Part shown: positions 16,396 through 24,462 of the stretch, one piece after another
Layout of the letters: the number at the start of each line of letters is the position of its first letter
Position numbering within the stretch: the stretch's first letter is position 1
Assembly (NCBI GenBank): GCA_016795545.1
Contig: JAEUGX010000009.1
Coordinates: 1-36,365, forward strand
DNA length: 36,365 nt
Direction of reading: 5' to 3'
DNA from: Opitutaceae bacterium
GTDB lineage: Bacteria > Verrucomicrobiota > Verrucomicrobiia > Opitutales > Opitutaceae
Program-made: the position numbers and the translations under genes
The notes under the pieces: generated by a model
The model's input: the letters and a program-made list of their open reading frames with translations, nothing else
Databases searched by the model: none
Told to the model about the DNA's origin: nothing

Positions 16396-17133
16396 ATGGG
16401 TATCGCCGTCATCGACAAGACTTTCTCCGCGCTCGAGGTGCTCGCGCGGGCGGACGGCCCGCGATCGCTGGCGGAGCTGGCCGCGGAGTGCCGGCTGCCC
16501 CGGCCGACGGCGTTCCGGATCCTGAAGAGCCTGCGGGACCTGGGCTACGTGGTCCAGGCGGCGCGGGGCGCGGCCTATGCGCTGTCGCCGCGCCTGGCGT
16601 CGCTGCAGGTCTCGGGCCGCGACGAGGCGGTCCGGCGGCGCGTGCTGCCGCTGATGACGCAGCTGCACGCCGCGTTCGACGAGACGGTGAACCTGGGCTT
16701 CCTCGAGGGTTGTTACATCCGTTACGCGCACCTCATCGAGACCACCCAGCCGCTGCGCTGGATCGTGCGCCCGGGCGCACGGGACGGTTTTCACACGACG
16801 GCCCTCGGCCGGGCGGTGGTGGCGGAGCTGCCCGAGGAGCAGCAGGCGCGCCTCGTCGCCCGCGCCTGTGCGTCCCGGCCGGCGCGGCAGCGGGCCTCCG
16901 CCCGCGCCGCCCTGGCCCGCGAACTCGCGGCCACCCGCGCTCGCGGCTACGCCCTCGAGGAGGAGGAGACGGCCGTCGGCGTCGCCTGCGTCGCCGTCTC
17001 CCTCGCGGCCAGCGGCGAGCCCCTGGCCGCCGTGAGCGTCTCGGTGCCCGTGCACCGCTTCCCCGCCAGCCGCCGCGCCGAGCTGGTCGCCGCCCTGCTC
17101 GACGGGCGCTCCCGCGCCGCGGCCAGCGCCTGA
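16396..17133 (+). CDS. IclR-family transcriptional regulator
   Basis: A 245-residue regulator. Residues about 8-60 form the winged helix-turn-helix (VIDKTFSALEVLA, then SLAELAAECRLPRPTAFRIL as the recognition region). Residues about 75-240 are the IclR effector domain, with TVNLGFLEGCYIRYAHLIET and, near the C-terminus, EEEETAVGVACVAVSLAASG. IclR effector domains bind small organic acids or aromatic compounds. The ATG at 16396 (MGIAVIDKTF) is chosen because the longer frame would cover the operator palindrome. First gene of a plus-strand operon of about eight genes, 42 bases before the aminotransferase, and divergent from the amidohydrolase/transporter genes. The ligand is presumably the pathway substrate. 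Confidence 0.92.
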   Translation: MGIAVIDKTFSALEVLARADGPRSLAELAAECRLPRPTAFRILKSLRDLGYVVQAARGAAYALSPRLASLQVSGRDEAVRRRVLPLMTQLHAAFDETVNLGFLEGCYIRYAHLIETTQPLRWIVRPGARDGFHTTALGRAVVAELPEEQQARLVARACASRPARQRASARAALARELAATRARGYALEEEETAVGVACVAVSLAASGEPLAAVSVSVPVHRFPASRRAELVAALLDGRSRAAASA

Positions 17134-17175
17134 CCCGACTTACCTGCAACCGACAACTACGATCCGCCCATTCCC

Positions 17176-18519
17176 ATGCCCTATACCTTCACCCGTTCCT
17201 CGGAGCTCTTCCAGCGCGCCCAGCGCAGCATCGCCGCCGGCGTCAACAGCGGCATCCGCAAGATGGAGGCGCCCGTGCCCCTCTACTTCACCCGCGGCAG
17301 CGGCGCGAACCTCTGGGATGTCGACGGCAACCATTACCTTGATTTCCAGCTGGGGCAGGGGGCCCTTCTCTACGGGCATGCCCCGGCGGGCATGGCCGAC
17401 GCCCTCGGCGCCCAGGCGCGCCTGGGCACGCACTGGGCGGCGCAGAGCGAGCTGGAGCTCGACGTCGCCGAGCGGATCCAGCGCATGATTCCCTCCGCGG
17501 AGCTGATCCGCTTCAACAACTCCGCCACCGAGGTCGTGTCCGCCGCCTTCCGCCTGGCCCGCGCCCACACCGGCCGGCGCCTCATCCTCCGCTTCGAGGG
17601 CCACTACCACGGCTGGGGCGACGAGGGCCTCGTCGGCTTCGCCAACCCGGCCGACAAGTGGGGCGACGACGAGAATCCCGCCCGCACGCATCCAAGCAAG
17701 GGCGTGATCCCTGAGGTGCTCGACCAGTTCGTGGTCGCGCGCTGGAACGACGTGGCGCACCTGCGGCGCCGGGTCGACGCCTACCGCGGCCAGATCGCGG
17801 CCATCGTCTTCGAGCCCGTCCTCTGCAACACCTGCTGCCTGGAGCCGGTCGCGGGGCTGATGAGCACCATCCGCGAGCTCTGCGACCGCGACGGCATGCT
17901 CATGATCTCCGACGAGACCATCACCGGCTTCCGCTTCGGCGCCGCCTGCGCCCAGGGCTACTACGGCTACAAGCCGGACCTCACCATCCTCGGCAAGGCC
18001 GTCGGCGGCGGCACGCCGTTCGCGGCGCTGGCCGGCACCCGCGCCGCCATGGCGAAGATCCTCTCCGGCGAGGTCGTGCACGCCGGCACCCTCAACGGCA
18101 ACCCCCTCTGCCTCGCGGCCAGCAAGTGGTGCCTCGACCAGGTGATCGCGCTCGGCGCCGACCACCCCGGCCGTATCCAGCAGCTGGGCCGCCGCCTCAT
18201 GGCCGGCCTCTCCGCGCTGGCCGCCGAGCACCGCGTGCCCCTCCGCCCGCAGGGCCCGGGCCTCATCTTCCATGCCGTCATGCTCAAGCCGGGCGCGGCC
18301 GAGGGCCCGATCAACGACTACCGCGACTACGTCCGCCGCCAGGACGCCCCGCGCTGGGCGCACCTGCGCCGCTGCCTCCTCGAGGAGGGCGTGCGGGCCA
18401 TCGAGCGCGGCCTGTGGTCGATCAGCCTCGCCCACACCGACGCCGACATCGACGAGGCGCTCAAGCGCGCCGCCGTGGCCTTCCGCCGCCACGCCGCCAC
18501 CTGGCAGGCCCCGGCCTGA
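17176..18519 (+). CDS. Class III PLP aminotransferase (glutamate-1-semialdehyde aminomutase-like)
   Basis: A 447-residue fold-type I PLP enzyme. Visible features are FNNSATEVVSAAFRLAR (phosphate cup), EGHYHGW, the cofactor-contacting D246 in SDETITGFRFG, and the Schiff-base lysine K274 in TILGKAVGGGTPF. The overall pattern (RAQRSIAAGVNSGIRK at the N-terminus, GKAVGGG at the Lys) resembles glutamate-1-semialdehyde 2,1-aminomutase. The catabolic neighbours and the lack of other tetrapyrrole genes make a hemL role unlikely. A transaminase or aminomutase acting on an amino acid or amino-sugar acid is more probable. It follows iclR by 42 bases and precedes the M81 gene by 37. CCCATTCCC leader, no Shine-Dalgarno. 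Confidence 0.87.
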   Translation: MPYTFTRSSELFQRAQRSIAAGVNSGIRKMEAPVPLYFTRGSGANLWDVDGNHYLDFQLGQGALLYGHAPAGMADALGAQARLGTHWAAQSELELDVAERIQRMIPSAELIRFNNSATEVVSAAFRLARAHTGRRLILRFEGHYHGWGDEGLVGFANPADKWGDDENPARTHPSKGVIPEVLDQFVVARWNDVAHLRRRVDAYRGQIAAIVFEPVLCNTCCLEPVAGLMSTIRELCDRDGMLMISDETITGFRFGAACAQGYYGYKPDLTILGKAVGGGTPFAALAGTRAAMAKILSGEVVHAGTLNGNPLCLAASKWCLDQVIALGADHPGRIQQLGRRLMAGLSALAAEHRVPLRPQGPGLIFHAVMLKPGAAEGPINDYRDYVRRQDAPRWAHLRRCLLEEGVRAIERGLWSISLAHTDADIDEALKRAAVAFRRHAATWQAPA

Positions 18520-18556
18520 TTCACCCTCCCACCCCCCGCCGTCCCGCTCCCCACCC

Positions 18557-20071
18557 ATGAAGCCGCGCATCCTGTTTGCCGGGCTGTTTCACGAAACGCA
18601 CACCTTCCTCGACGGCGTCACCCGCTGGGAAGACTTCGAGGTCATCTGCGACCGCGCCATCCTCGCCAAGGCCGGCGACTCGTCGCCGACCGACGGCTTC
18701 CTCGAGGAGGCGGCCCGCCAGGGCTGGGAGGTCATCCCCACGATCGACGCTCGGGCCACGCCCAGCGCGGTGGTGGAGGACGCGATGCTCGAGCGCTACT
18801 GGAGCGAGTTCGAGCGCCGGGCCCGGCCCGCGCTGGCGGCCGGCGTCGAGGGCATCTTCCTCGTGCTGCACGGCGCCATGGCCACGCAGAACTTCCCCGA
18901 CACCGAGGGCGAGCTGCTCGCCCGCATCCGCGCCCTGCCGGGCGCGGCGCAGGTCCCGATCTTCGGCGTGCTCGACCTGCACGCCAACGTCAGCGCCCGC
19001 ATGTGCGAGCTGGCCAACGGCCTCGTCATGTACCGGGAGAACCCCCACACCGACGCCCGCCAGGCCACGGTGCGCGGCGCCGCCCTGCTCGGCCGCTGCC
19101 TGAAGGAGAAGCGCGTGCCGCGGATGCACTGGTGCCGCCCGCCCGTCATGTGGGCGCCGCCCGGCACCGGCACGCACGCCGACCCGATGCTTTCGCTCAA
19201 GATCTTCGCGCACAAGCTCGAGACGCTCCATCCCGACGTCTGGGCCTGCAACATCGCGGCCGGCTACTCGTTCGCCGACACCCCGGACACGGGCTGCTCG
19301 CTGAGCATCGTGACCACCGCCGATGCCGCCGCGGCGCGGGGCCACCTGGAGACCGGCGGCCGGCTGGCCTGGAGTCTGCGCACCCGCGGCACGGTCGAGT
19401 ACCCGGGCGTCGACGAGGTCGTGGCCGGCCTGCAGACCGCCCCCGCGGTGAAGGGCCCCGTGATCCTGGTCGAGCCCTCCGACAACATCGGCGGGGGCGC
19501 CCCCGGCGACTGCACCGGCGCCCTGCGGTCCCTCATCAAGCATGGCCTCGAGCGCTGCCTCGCGGTCATCAACGATCCGGAAACGGTGGCCTCCCTCGCC
19601 TCGGCGGCGATCGGCGAGCGCCGCCGGCTGGCGGTCGGCGGCCGCGGCTCGCGCCTCGACCCGGGCCCGGTCGAGCTCGACGCGGTCCTAGTCTCGCGCA
19701 GCGACGGCCGCTTCACGCTCGAGGACAAGCAGAGCCACCTGGCCTCCATGAACGGCGTCAACATCGCCATGGGCGACTGCGCCGTCGTGCGTAGCGGCGG
19801 CGTGACGCTCCTGCTCACCAGCCGCAAGACCGCGCCGTTCGACCTCGGCCAGCTCCGCAGCCAGGGTCTCGAGCCCCGCGACTTCGCCGTCATCGTCGTC
19901 AAGGCCGCCGTCGCCCACAAGCGCGCCTACGACAAGATCACCGGTGCGTCCTACTACGTCGACACGCCCGGACCCTGCACCAGCAACCTCGCCTCGCTCC
20001 CCTGGCGGCGTCTGCGCCGGCCCGTCTACCCGCTGGATCCGATCACGCAGCCCGAGTTCCTCTACGCATGA
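18557..20071 (+). CDS. M81-family metallohydrolase (MlrC-like)
   Basis: A 504-residue cytosolic protein with the N-terminal DUF1485 and C-terminal MlrC regions. Family landmarks are FAGLFHETHTF (metal-site His-Glu), FLVLHGAMATQ, FGVLDLHANVS (Asp and His ligands) and RENPHTDARQ. The C-terminal half has VEPSDNIGGGAPGDCTGALR. MlrC takes part in microcystin-LR breakdown in sphingomonads, but most relatives lie in amino acid or amide catabolic operons of unknown substrate. Here it sits between an aminotransferase (37 bases upstream) and RidA, whose ATG overlaps its stop by 4 bases (ATGA). Hydrolysis of an amide or a modified amino acid is the likeliest role. Several rare-family features make the family call firm and the substrate open. 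Confidence 0.88.
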   Translation: MKPRILFAGLFHETHTFLDGVTRWEDFEVICDRAILAKAGDSSPTDGFLEEAARQGWEVIPTIDARATPSAVVEDAMLERYWSEFERRARPALAAGVEGIFLVLHGAMATQNFPDTEGELLARIRALPGAAQVPIFGVLDLHANVSARMCELANGLVMYRENPHTDARQATVRGAALLGRCLKEKRVPRMHWCRPPVMWAPPGTGTHADPMLSLKIFAHKLETLHPDVWACNIAAGYSFADTPDTGCSLSIVTTADAAAARGHLETGGRLAWSLRTRGTVEYPGVDEVVAGLQTAPAVKGPVILVEPSDNIGGGAPGDCTGALRSLIKHGLERCLAVINDPETVASLASAAIGERRRLAVGGRGSRLDPGPVELDAVLVSRSDGRFTLEDKQSHLASMNGVNIAMGDCAVVRSGGVTLLLTSRKTAPFDLGQLRSQGLEPRDFAVIVVKAAVAHKRAYDKITGASYYVDTPGPCTSNLASLPWRRLRRPVYPLDPITQPEFLYA

Positions 20072-20454
20072 AAGCCACCGTCACCTTCCCCCTCACCAAG
20101 GACACCCCGGTCTCGCACCGGCCCTTCAGCCCCGCCGTGCGCGTGGGCGATCTGATCTTCGTCTCCGGCCAGGCGTCCGTCGACCTCACCGGCAAGATCA
20201 TCCCCGACACGTTCGAGGGCGAGTTCCGGCGCTCCATCGAGAACCTCCGCAAGGTGCTCGAGACCGCCGGCAGCGACCTCCAGCACGTCATCCAGACCCG
20301 GAACTACCTCCGCGACGCAGCCAACGTCGAGCGCTACAACGAGCTGTACCGCGAGTACTTCTCGGCGCCGTACCCGACCCGCACCACCATCACCAACTGC
20401 CTGCCGTCCGCGATCCAGTACGAGGTCGAGTGCGTCGCGGTGGCCAAATCCTGA
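20068..20454 (+). CDS. RidA-family enamine/imine deaminase
   Basis: A 128-residue YjgF/YER057c/UK114 protein. RidA members hydrolyse reactive enamine/imine intermediates, often released by PLP enzymes, to keto acids and ammonia. The trimer-interface active site is recognisable: FVSGQASVDLTG, R105 in PTRTTIT (the same position as the catalytic Arg105 of E. coli RidA) and EVECVAVAKS at the end. The conserved Arg argues that deaminase activity is retained. Its start overlaps the M81 stop by 4 bases and it lies two genes after the aminotransferase, so it probably clears or uses an imine made by that enzyme. Confidence 0.9.
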   Translation: MKATVTFPLTKDTPVSHRPFSPAVRVGDLIFVSGQASVDLTGKIIPDTFEGEFRRSIENLRKVLETAGSDLQHVIQTRNYLRDAANVERYNELYREYFSAPYPTRTTITNCLPSAIQYEVECVAVAKS

Positions 20455-20479
20455 TTTCACCCCTCCGACCCCCACCTCC

Positions 20480-21286
20480 ATGAAGATCATTCGCTATCGC
20501 GACTCCGCGGGCCGCATCCACTACGGCTCGGAACAGAAGGACGGCTCCGCCCTGCGCATCGAGGGCGACATTCTCGGCACCCACCGGGTGACGTCCGAGA
20601 AGGCCGACGTGACCAAGCTGCTCGCGCCCATCCAGCCGACCCAGATCCTCGGCATCGGGCTCAACTACCGCCACCACGCCAAGGAATCGGGCATGAAGGC
20701 GCCCGAGCTGCCGGTGCTCTTTGTCAAGGGACTCAACACGCTGCAGCATCCCGGCGACCCGATCCAGATCCCGACCCACCTGGCGAGCCAGGAGGTCGAC
20801 TACGAGTGCGAGCTCGCGGTCGTCATCGGCCGGCCCTGCAAGAACGTCACCCGCGCGCGCGCCCTCGACTACGTGCTTGGCTTCACCTGCGCCAACGACG
20901 TCTCGGCCCGCGACTGGCAGATCAAGCTCGGCGGCGGCCAGTGGTGCCGCGGCAAGTTCTTCGACACCTTCTGCCCGCTCGGGCCCCGGCTGGTCACCCC
21001 GGACGAGATCCCCGGGCCCAACATGCTGAAGATCGCCACCCGCCTGAACGGCGAGACCGTGCAGGACTGGACCACCTCCGACATGATCTTCGACGTGCCG
21101 CGCATCATCGAGTTCCTCAGCGGCAGCACCACGCTGCTGCCCGGCACCGTCATCCTCACCGGCACCCCGCACGGCGTCGGCATGGCGGCCAAGCCCCATC
21201 CGCGCTGGCTCAAGGCGGGCGACCAGGTGACCATCGAGATCGAGCACATCGGCTCGCTCACGAATCCGGTGACCCTGGAAGCCTGA
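20480..21286 (+). CDS. Fumarylacetoacetate hydrolase-family protein
   Basis: A 268-residue FAH-fold protein that probably cleaves or hydrates an acylpyruvate-type keto acid using a divalent metal. The conserved core is visible as GIGLNYRHHAKESG, the metal ligands in DYECELAVVIG, NDVSARDWQ, GGGQWCRGKFFDTFCPLGP and ILTGTPHGVG. This arrangement fits members such as 2,4-diketo-3-deoxy-L-fuconate hydrolase, ureidoglycolate lyase-like proteins and 2-keto-4-pentenoate hydratases. Catabolic context favours C-C bond hydrolysis at a late step. It lies 25 bases after ridA. The leader contains CCCCCACCTCC just before the ATG. It is followed by a hairpin and the longest gap in the operon (152 bases). Confidence 0.9.
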   Translation: MKIIRYRDSAGRIHYGSEQKDGSALRIEGDILGTHRVTSEKADVTKLLAPIQPTQILGIGLNYRHHAKESGMKAPELPVLFVKGLNTLQHPGDPIQIPTHLASQEVDYECELAVVIGRPCKNVTRARALDYVLGFTCANDVSARDWQIKLGGGQWCRGKFFDTFCPLGPRLVTPDEIPGPNMLKIATRLNGETVQDWTTSDMIFDVPRIIEFLSGSTTLLPGTVILTGTPHGVGMAAKPHPRWLKAGDQVTIEIEHIGSLTNPVTLEA

Positions 21287-21295
21287 CCGGGCGAA

Positions 21296-21316
21296 GCGTC
21301 GGCCGCGGGCCGACGC
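21296..21316 (+). other. Perfect hairpin after the FAH-family gene
   Basis: A 9-bp stem (21296-21304 with 21308-21316) with a 3-base loop begins 9 bases after the FAH-family stop. No T-run follows, so it is not a classical terminator. It may stabilise or partly end the upstream transcript within the operon. The remainder of the 152-base gap before the HisD-like gene shows nothing recognisable. Confidence 0.45.
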
Positions 21317-21438
21317 CCCGCTGCCTCCTTCCCATGCACTCCCAGTTTGGCCGCATCCCCGGCGGCGCCCGGTCTCTCCGCCCGGCGCCGCACGCGGCCA
21401 CCGTCGCGCGGGCGAACGGCTGACGGGGATCTTTCCCC

Positions 21439-22719
21439 ATGCAAATCATCAAGGAAGGCGGTCACCGCCTGTTTGAAACCGATCCCGAGACCGTCCGCTA
21501 CGTGGCGGAGATGCTCGAGCAACTGCGGCGCCGCGGCCTCGACGCCGTCCGCGAGTACAGCCGGAAATACGACGACTGGTCCCCCGCTCGCTTCGAGCTG
21601 ACGGAAAAGCAGATCAAGGCGGCCGTCGCCGCGTGCCCCCCGCAGCTGATCAAGGACACCGCCTTCTGCCAGGGCAACGTGCGCCGGTTCGCGCGGGCGC
21701 AGCTGCGCACGCTGACGAACCTCGAGGTCGAGTCCCGGCCCGGCGTCTGGCTCGGGCACCGGCACATCCCGGTCGGCGCGGTGGGCAGCTATGTGCCGGG
21801 CGGACGCTACCCGATGTTCGGATCGGCGCAGATGAGCATCATCCCCGCCAAGGTCGCCGGCGTGAAGACGGTGGTCGCCTGCACGCCGCCGGTGAAGGGC
21901 AGCGGCTACTACCCGGCCACGATCAACGCCATGCGCGCCGCCGGCGCCGACCGCATCTTCGTGCTGGGCGGCGTGCCGGCCATGGCCCTGATGGCCTTCG
22001 GCATGGGCGAGGTGGAGCCGGTCGACATCCTCTGCGGCGCGGGCAACAAGTTCGTGGCCGAGGCCAAGCGCCAGCTCTTCGGGCAGTGCGGCATCGACCT
22101 GCTGGCCGGCCCGACCGAGATCGCGATCATCGCCGACGACTCCGCGGATCCCGCGCTGGTCGCCTGCGACCTGCTTGGGCAGGCGGAGCACGACCCGAAC
22201 AGCGGCCAGCTCTGCATCTGCCTGGGCGAACGCCTGGCCCGCGAGGTCCTGCGCGAGGTCGAGCGCCAGCTCGAGGTCCTGCCCACCCGCGACATCGCCC
22301 GCCAGTCGTGGGCCAACTTCGGCAAGCTCTACGTGGCGGAGGACCGCGCCGAGGCCATCCGCCTGTCCGACGACTACGCGCCCGAGCACCTCGAGCTCCA
22401 TGTCCGCCAGCCCGATTTCTATTTTCGCCGGCTCAAGAACTACGGCTCGCTCTTCATCGGCGAGGAGACCACCGTGGCGTATGGCGACAAGAGCATCGGC
22501 ACCAACCACATTCTCCCGACCAGCCGCTCCGCGCGCTACACCGGCGGCGTCTGGGTGGGAAAATTCCTCAAGACCGTGACCTACCAGCGCATGACCCCCG
22601 CCGCCAGCGTCAAGGTCGGCGAGGTCACGGCCCGCCAGTGCGACGTCGAGCGCATGCAGGCCCACGCCATCACGGCGCGGGTGCGGGTCGCGCGCTACGG
22701 CCGCCAGTCCCGCCGCTGA
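21439..22719 (+). CDS. HisD-like alcohol dehydrogenase (histidinol dehydrogenase paralogue)
   Basis: A 426-residue NAD- and zinc-dependent dehydrogenase of the HisD family, which oxidises a primary alcohol through the aldehyde to a carboxylate. Zinc ligands Q248 and H251 (LLGQAEHDPNS), the catalytic Glu-His pair in YAPEHLELH and a late AHAITAR His are intact. SYVPGGRYPMFGSAQMSIIP and IGTNHILPTS complete the signature. The SYVPGGRYPM variant and the catabolic neighbours resemble HisD homologues such as HpsN (sulfopropanediol dehydrogenase), not biosynthetic HisD; no other his gene is present. It follows the FAH-family gene by 152 bases and precedes the SDR by 14. The ATG at 21439 gives MQIIKEGG. 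Substrate probably a polyol acid, unproven. Confidence 0.88.
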   Translation: MQIIKEGGHRLFETDPETVRYVAEMLEQLRRRGLDAVREYSRKYDDWSPARFELTEKQIKAAVAACPPQLIKDTAFCQGNVRRFARAQLRTLTNLEVESRPGVWLGHRHIPVGAVGSYVPGGRYPMFGSAQMSIIPAKVAGVKTVVACTPPVKGSGYYPATINAMRAAGADRIFVLGGVPAMALMAFGMGEVEPVDILCGAGNKFVAEAKRQLFGQCGIDLLAGPTEIAIIADDSADPALVACDLLGQAEHDPNSGQLCICLGERLAREVLREVERQLEVLPTRDIARQSWANFGKLYVAEDRAEAIRLSDDYAPEHLELHVRQPDFYFRRLKNYGSLFIGEETTVAYGDKSIGTNHILPTSRSARYTGGVWVGKFLKTVTYQRMTPAASVKVGEVTARQCDVERMQAHAITARVRVARYGRQSRR

Positions 22720-22733
22720 ACCGGCCCCCGACC

Positions 22734-23516
22734 ATGCTGCAGGGCAAGAACGCGCTCGTCACCGGTTCGACCAGCGGCATCGGCCGCGGCATCGCCCTGG
22801 CCCTCGCCCAGGCGGGCGCCAACGTCATGCTCAACGGCCTCGGGGACCCGGCCGAGATCGAGCGGCTGCGCGCCTCGCTCGCGGACGCCGGCGGCGTCGC
22901 GGTGCGCTATCATCCGGCCGACCTCCGGCAGCCCGCCGAGGTCGCCCGGCTGGTGGCCGACACGGAACAGGCCCTTGGGGCCGTCGACATCCTCGTGAAC
23001 AACGCCGGCATCCAGTTCGTGTCGCCGGTCGAGGACTTCCCGACCGAGCGGTGGGACGCGATCCAGGGCATCATGCTCGACGCGAGCTTCCATGCCATCC
23101 GCGCCGCCGTGCCGGGGATGAAGCGGCGCGGCTGGGGCCGGATCATCAACCTCGTGTCCGTGCACGGCCTGGTCGCCTCGCCGTTCAAGAGCGCCTACGT
23201 GGCCGCCAAGCACGGCTTGATCGGGCTCACGCGGAGCGTGGCGCTGGAGCTGGCCGAGACGGCGGTCACCTGCAATGCGATCTGCCCCGGCTACGTGCAG
23301 ACGCCGCTGGTCGAGGCGCAGATCGACAGTCAGGCGGCCGTGCACGGCCTGCCGCGCGAACGCGTCATCCGCGAGGTGCTCCTGGCCGCCCAGCCCTCGA
23401 AGCGCTTCGTCCAGGTCGAGGAGGTGGCCGCGCTGGCCGTCTTCCTCTGCGGCGAGGCGGCGCGCTCCATCACCGGCGCGGCCATCCCGATCGACGGCGG
23501 CTGGACCGCCCGCTGA
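22734..23516 (+). CDS. Short-chain dehydrogenase, 3-hydroxybutyrate dehydrogenase-like
   Basis: A 260-residue classical SDR. The cofactor motif is TGSTSGIG (10-17), followed by NNAG (89-92). The catalytic residues are S142, Y155 and K159. The stretch AAKHGLIGLTRSVALELAET, then VTCNAICPGYVQTPLVEAQI, and the end GGWTAR closely follow D-3-hydroxybutyrate dehydrogenase. The family also oxidises related beta-hydroxy acids, including sugar-acid derivatives. In this operon a hydroxy acid of the pathway is at least as likely as 3-hydroxybutyrate, because no acetoacetate or polyhydroxybutyrate gene is nearby. It lies 14 bases after the HisD-like gene and 13 before the aldo/keto reductase, so the three are tightly coupled. 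Confidence 0.88.
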   Translation: MLQGKNALVTGSTSGIGRGIALALAQAGANVMLNGLGDPAEIERLRASLADAGGVAVRYHPADLRQPAEVARLVADTEQALGAVDILVNNAGIQFVSPVEDFPTERWDAIQGIMLDASFHAIRAAVPGMKRRGWGRIINLVSVHGLVASPFKSAYVAAKHGLIGLTRSVALELAETAVTCNAICPGYVQTPLVEAQIDSQAAVHGLPRERVIREVLLAAQPSKRFVQVEEVAALAVFLCGEAARSITGAAIPIDGGWTAR

Positions 23517-23529
23517 CCTCCCCCCTTCC

Positions 23530-24432
23530 ATGAACCGCACCACCACCGGCCCCGCGGGGCTGACCCTGAGCAACCCGGGATTGGGCTGCGTGACCTTCGG
23601 GCGCGAGATCGACGCCGCGGCCTCCTTCCAGCTGATGGACTTCGCGGTCGCGCGCGGCGTGACCTTCTTCGACACGGCGGTGGCCTATGCCAACGGCGCC
23701 TCGGAGACCATCATCGGCGACTGGCTGGCGTCGCGCCGCCCGGCGCCGGGCGGCGTGACGGTGGCCTCCAAGATCCTCCCTCCCTACGAGCCGGCCCGCA
23801 TCCGGCAGGAAGTCGATAAGATCCTCGGCCGGCTGCGGGTGCCCGCCCTCGACCTGCTTTACCTCCACAAATGGGATGCCACGGCCGAGGCGCCGGAGGC
23901 GCTCGCGGCTCTCGACGGGCTGGTGAAGGCGGGCCGGGTGCGCGCCCTGGGCGTCAGCAACTACACGTCCGAGCGGCTGGAGCGCGCCCTGCGCCTGCAG
24001 GCGGAGGCCGGCCTGGCCCGCTTCCAGTACCTCCAGAACAACCACAACCTCGCCGTGCGCGAGGCCGACACCCCCTACCGCGAGTGGTGCGCCCGCCAGG
24101 GGGTCGCGGTGGTCACCTTCAGCCCGCTCGGCGCCGGCTTCCTCACCGGCAAGCACCGGCAGGGCGTGCAGGCCGGCTCGCGCTTCGAACTGATCCCCGG
24201 GCACCAGGCGATCTATTTCCAGGACCTCTCCTGGCGCCGGCTCGCCCGGCTCGAGGCCGTGGCGGCCCGGCTGGGCCGGACCTCCACCGAGCTCGCGCTC
24301 GCCTGGGCGCTGCACCAGCCGGGGATCGCGTCGGTGCTCATCGGCGGCCGCAACTCGTCGCAGCTCGAACAGGCCTTGCAGGCGCAGGCCTTCAACGATC
24401 CGGCGGTGTTCGCCGAGCTCGCCCAGGACTAG
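23530..24432 (+). CDS. Aldo/keto reductase
   Basis: A 300-residue NAD(P)-dependent TIM-barrel oxidoreductase. The catalytic tetrad is D48 and Y53 (FFDTAVAY), K81 (VASKIL) and H113 (LYLHKWD). GVSNYTSERL and LIGGRNSSQLEQAL follow at the cofactor side. Relatives interconvert sugar aldehydes, lactones and alcohols, and several bacterial members act as L-fucose or other aldose dehydrogenases. The exact substrate is unknown. It is the last gene of the IclR operon, 13 bases after the SDR, and converges with the SDR gene at 24463 over a 30-base gap holding a GC-rich inverted repeat. The leader is CCCCCCTTCC before the ATG, without a Shine-Dalgarno sequence. Confidence 0.88.
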   Translation: MNRTTTGPAGLTLSNPGLGCVTFGREIDAAASFQLMDFAVARGVTFFDTAVAYANGASETIIGDWLASRRPAPGGVTVASKILPPYEPARIRQEVDKILGRLRVPALDLLYLHKWDATAEAPEALAALDGLVKAGRVRALGVSNYTSERLERALRLQAEAGLARFQYLQNNHNLAVREADTPYREWCARQGVAVVTFSPLGAGFLTGKHRQGVQAGSRFELIPGHQAIYFQDLSWRRLARLEAVAARLGRTSTELALAWALHQPGIASVLIGGRNSSQLEQALQAQAFNDPAVFAELAQD

Positions 24433-24443
24433 GGACCGGCCCC

Positions 24444-24460
24444 GCGGCGGCCGCCGCCGC
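24444..24460. terminator. GC hairpin between convergent genes
   Basis: GCGGCGG (24444-24450) pairs with CCGCCGC (24454-24460) around a 3-base loop in the 30-base gap between two convergent operons. It is the only structure that could end either transcript. There is no T-run on either strand, so the call is tentative. Confidence 0.35.
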
Positions 24461-24462
24461 GC

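Noticed and set aside
17176..18519. Naming the aminotransferase hemL
   Set aside because: It looks like glutamate-1-semialdehyde aminomutase, but it sits in a catabolic operon beside M81 and RidA genes with no tetrapyrrole gene, so a biosynthetic name would mislead.
20869..22665. A 598-residue minus-strand open frame
   Set aside because: Antisense to the FAH-family and HisD-like genes, which carry complete active sites; no recognisable domain.
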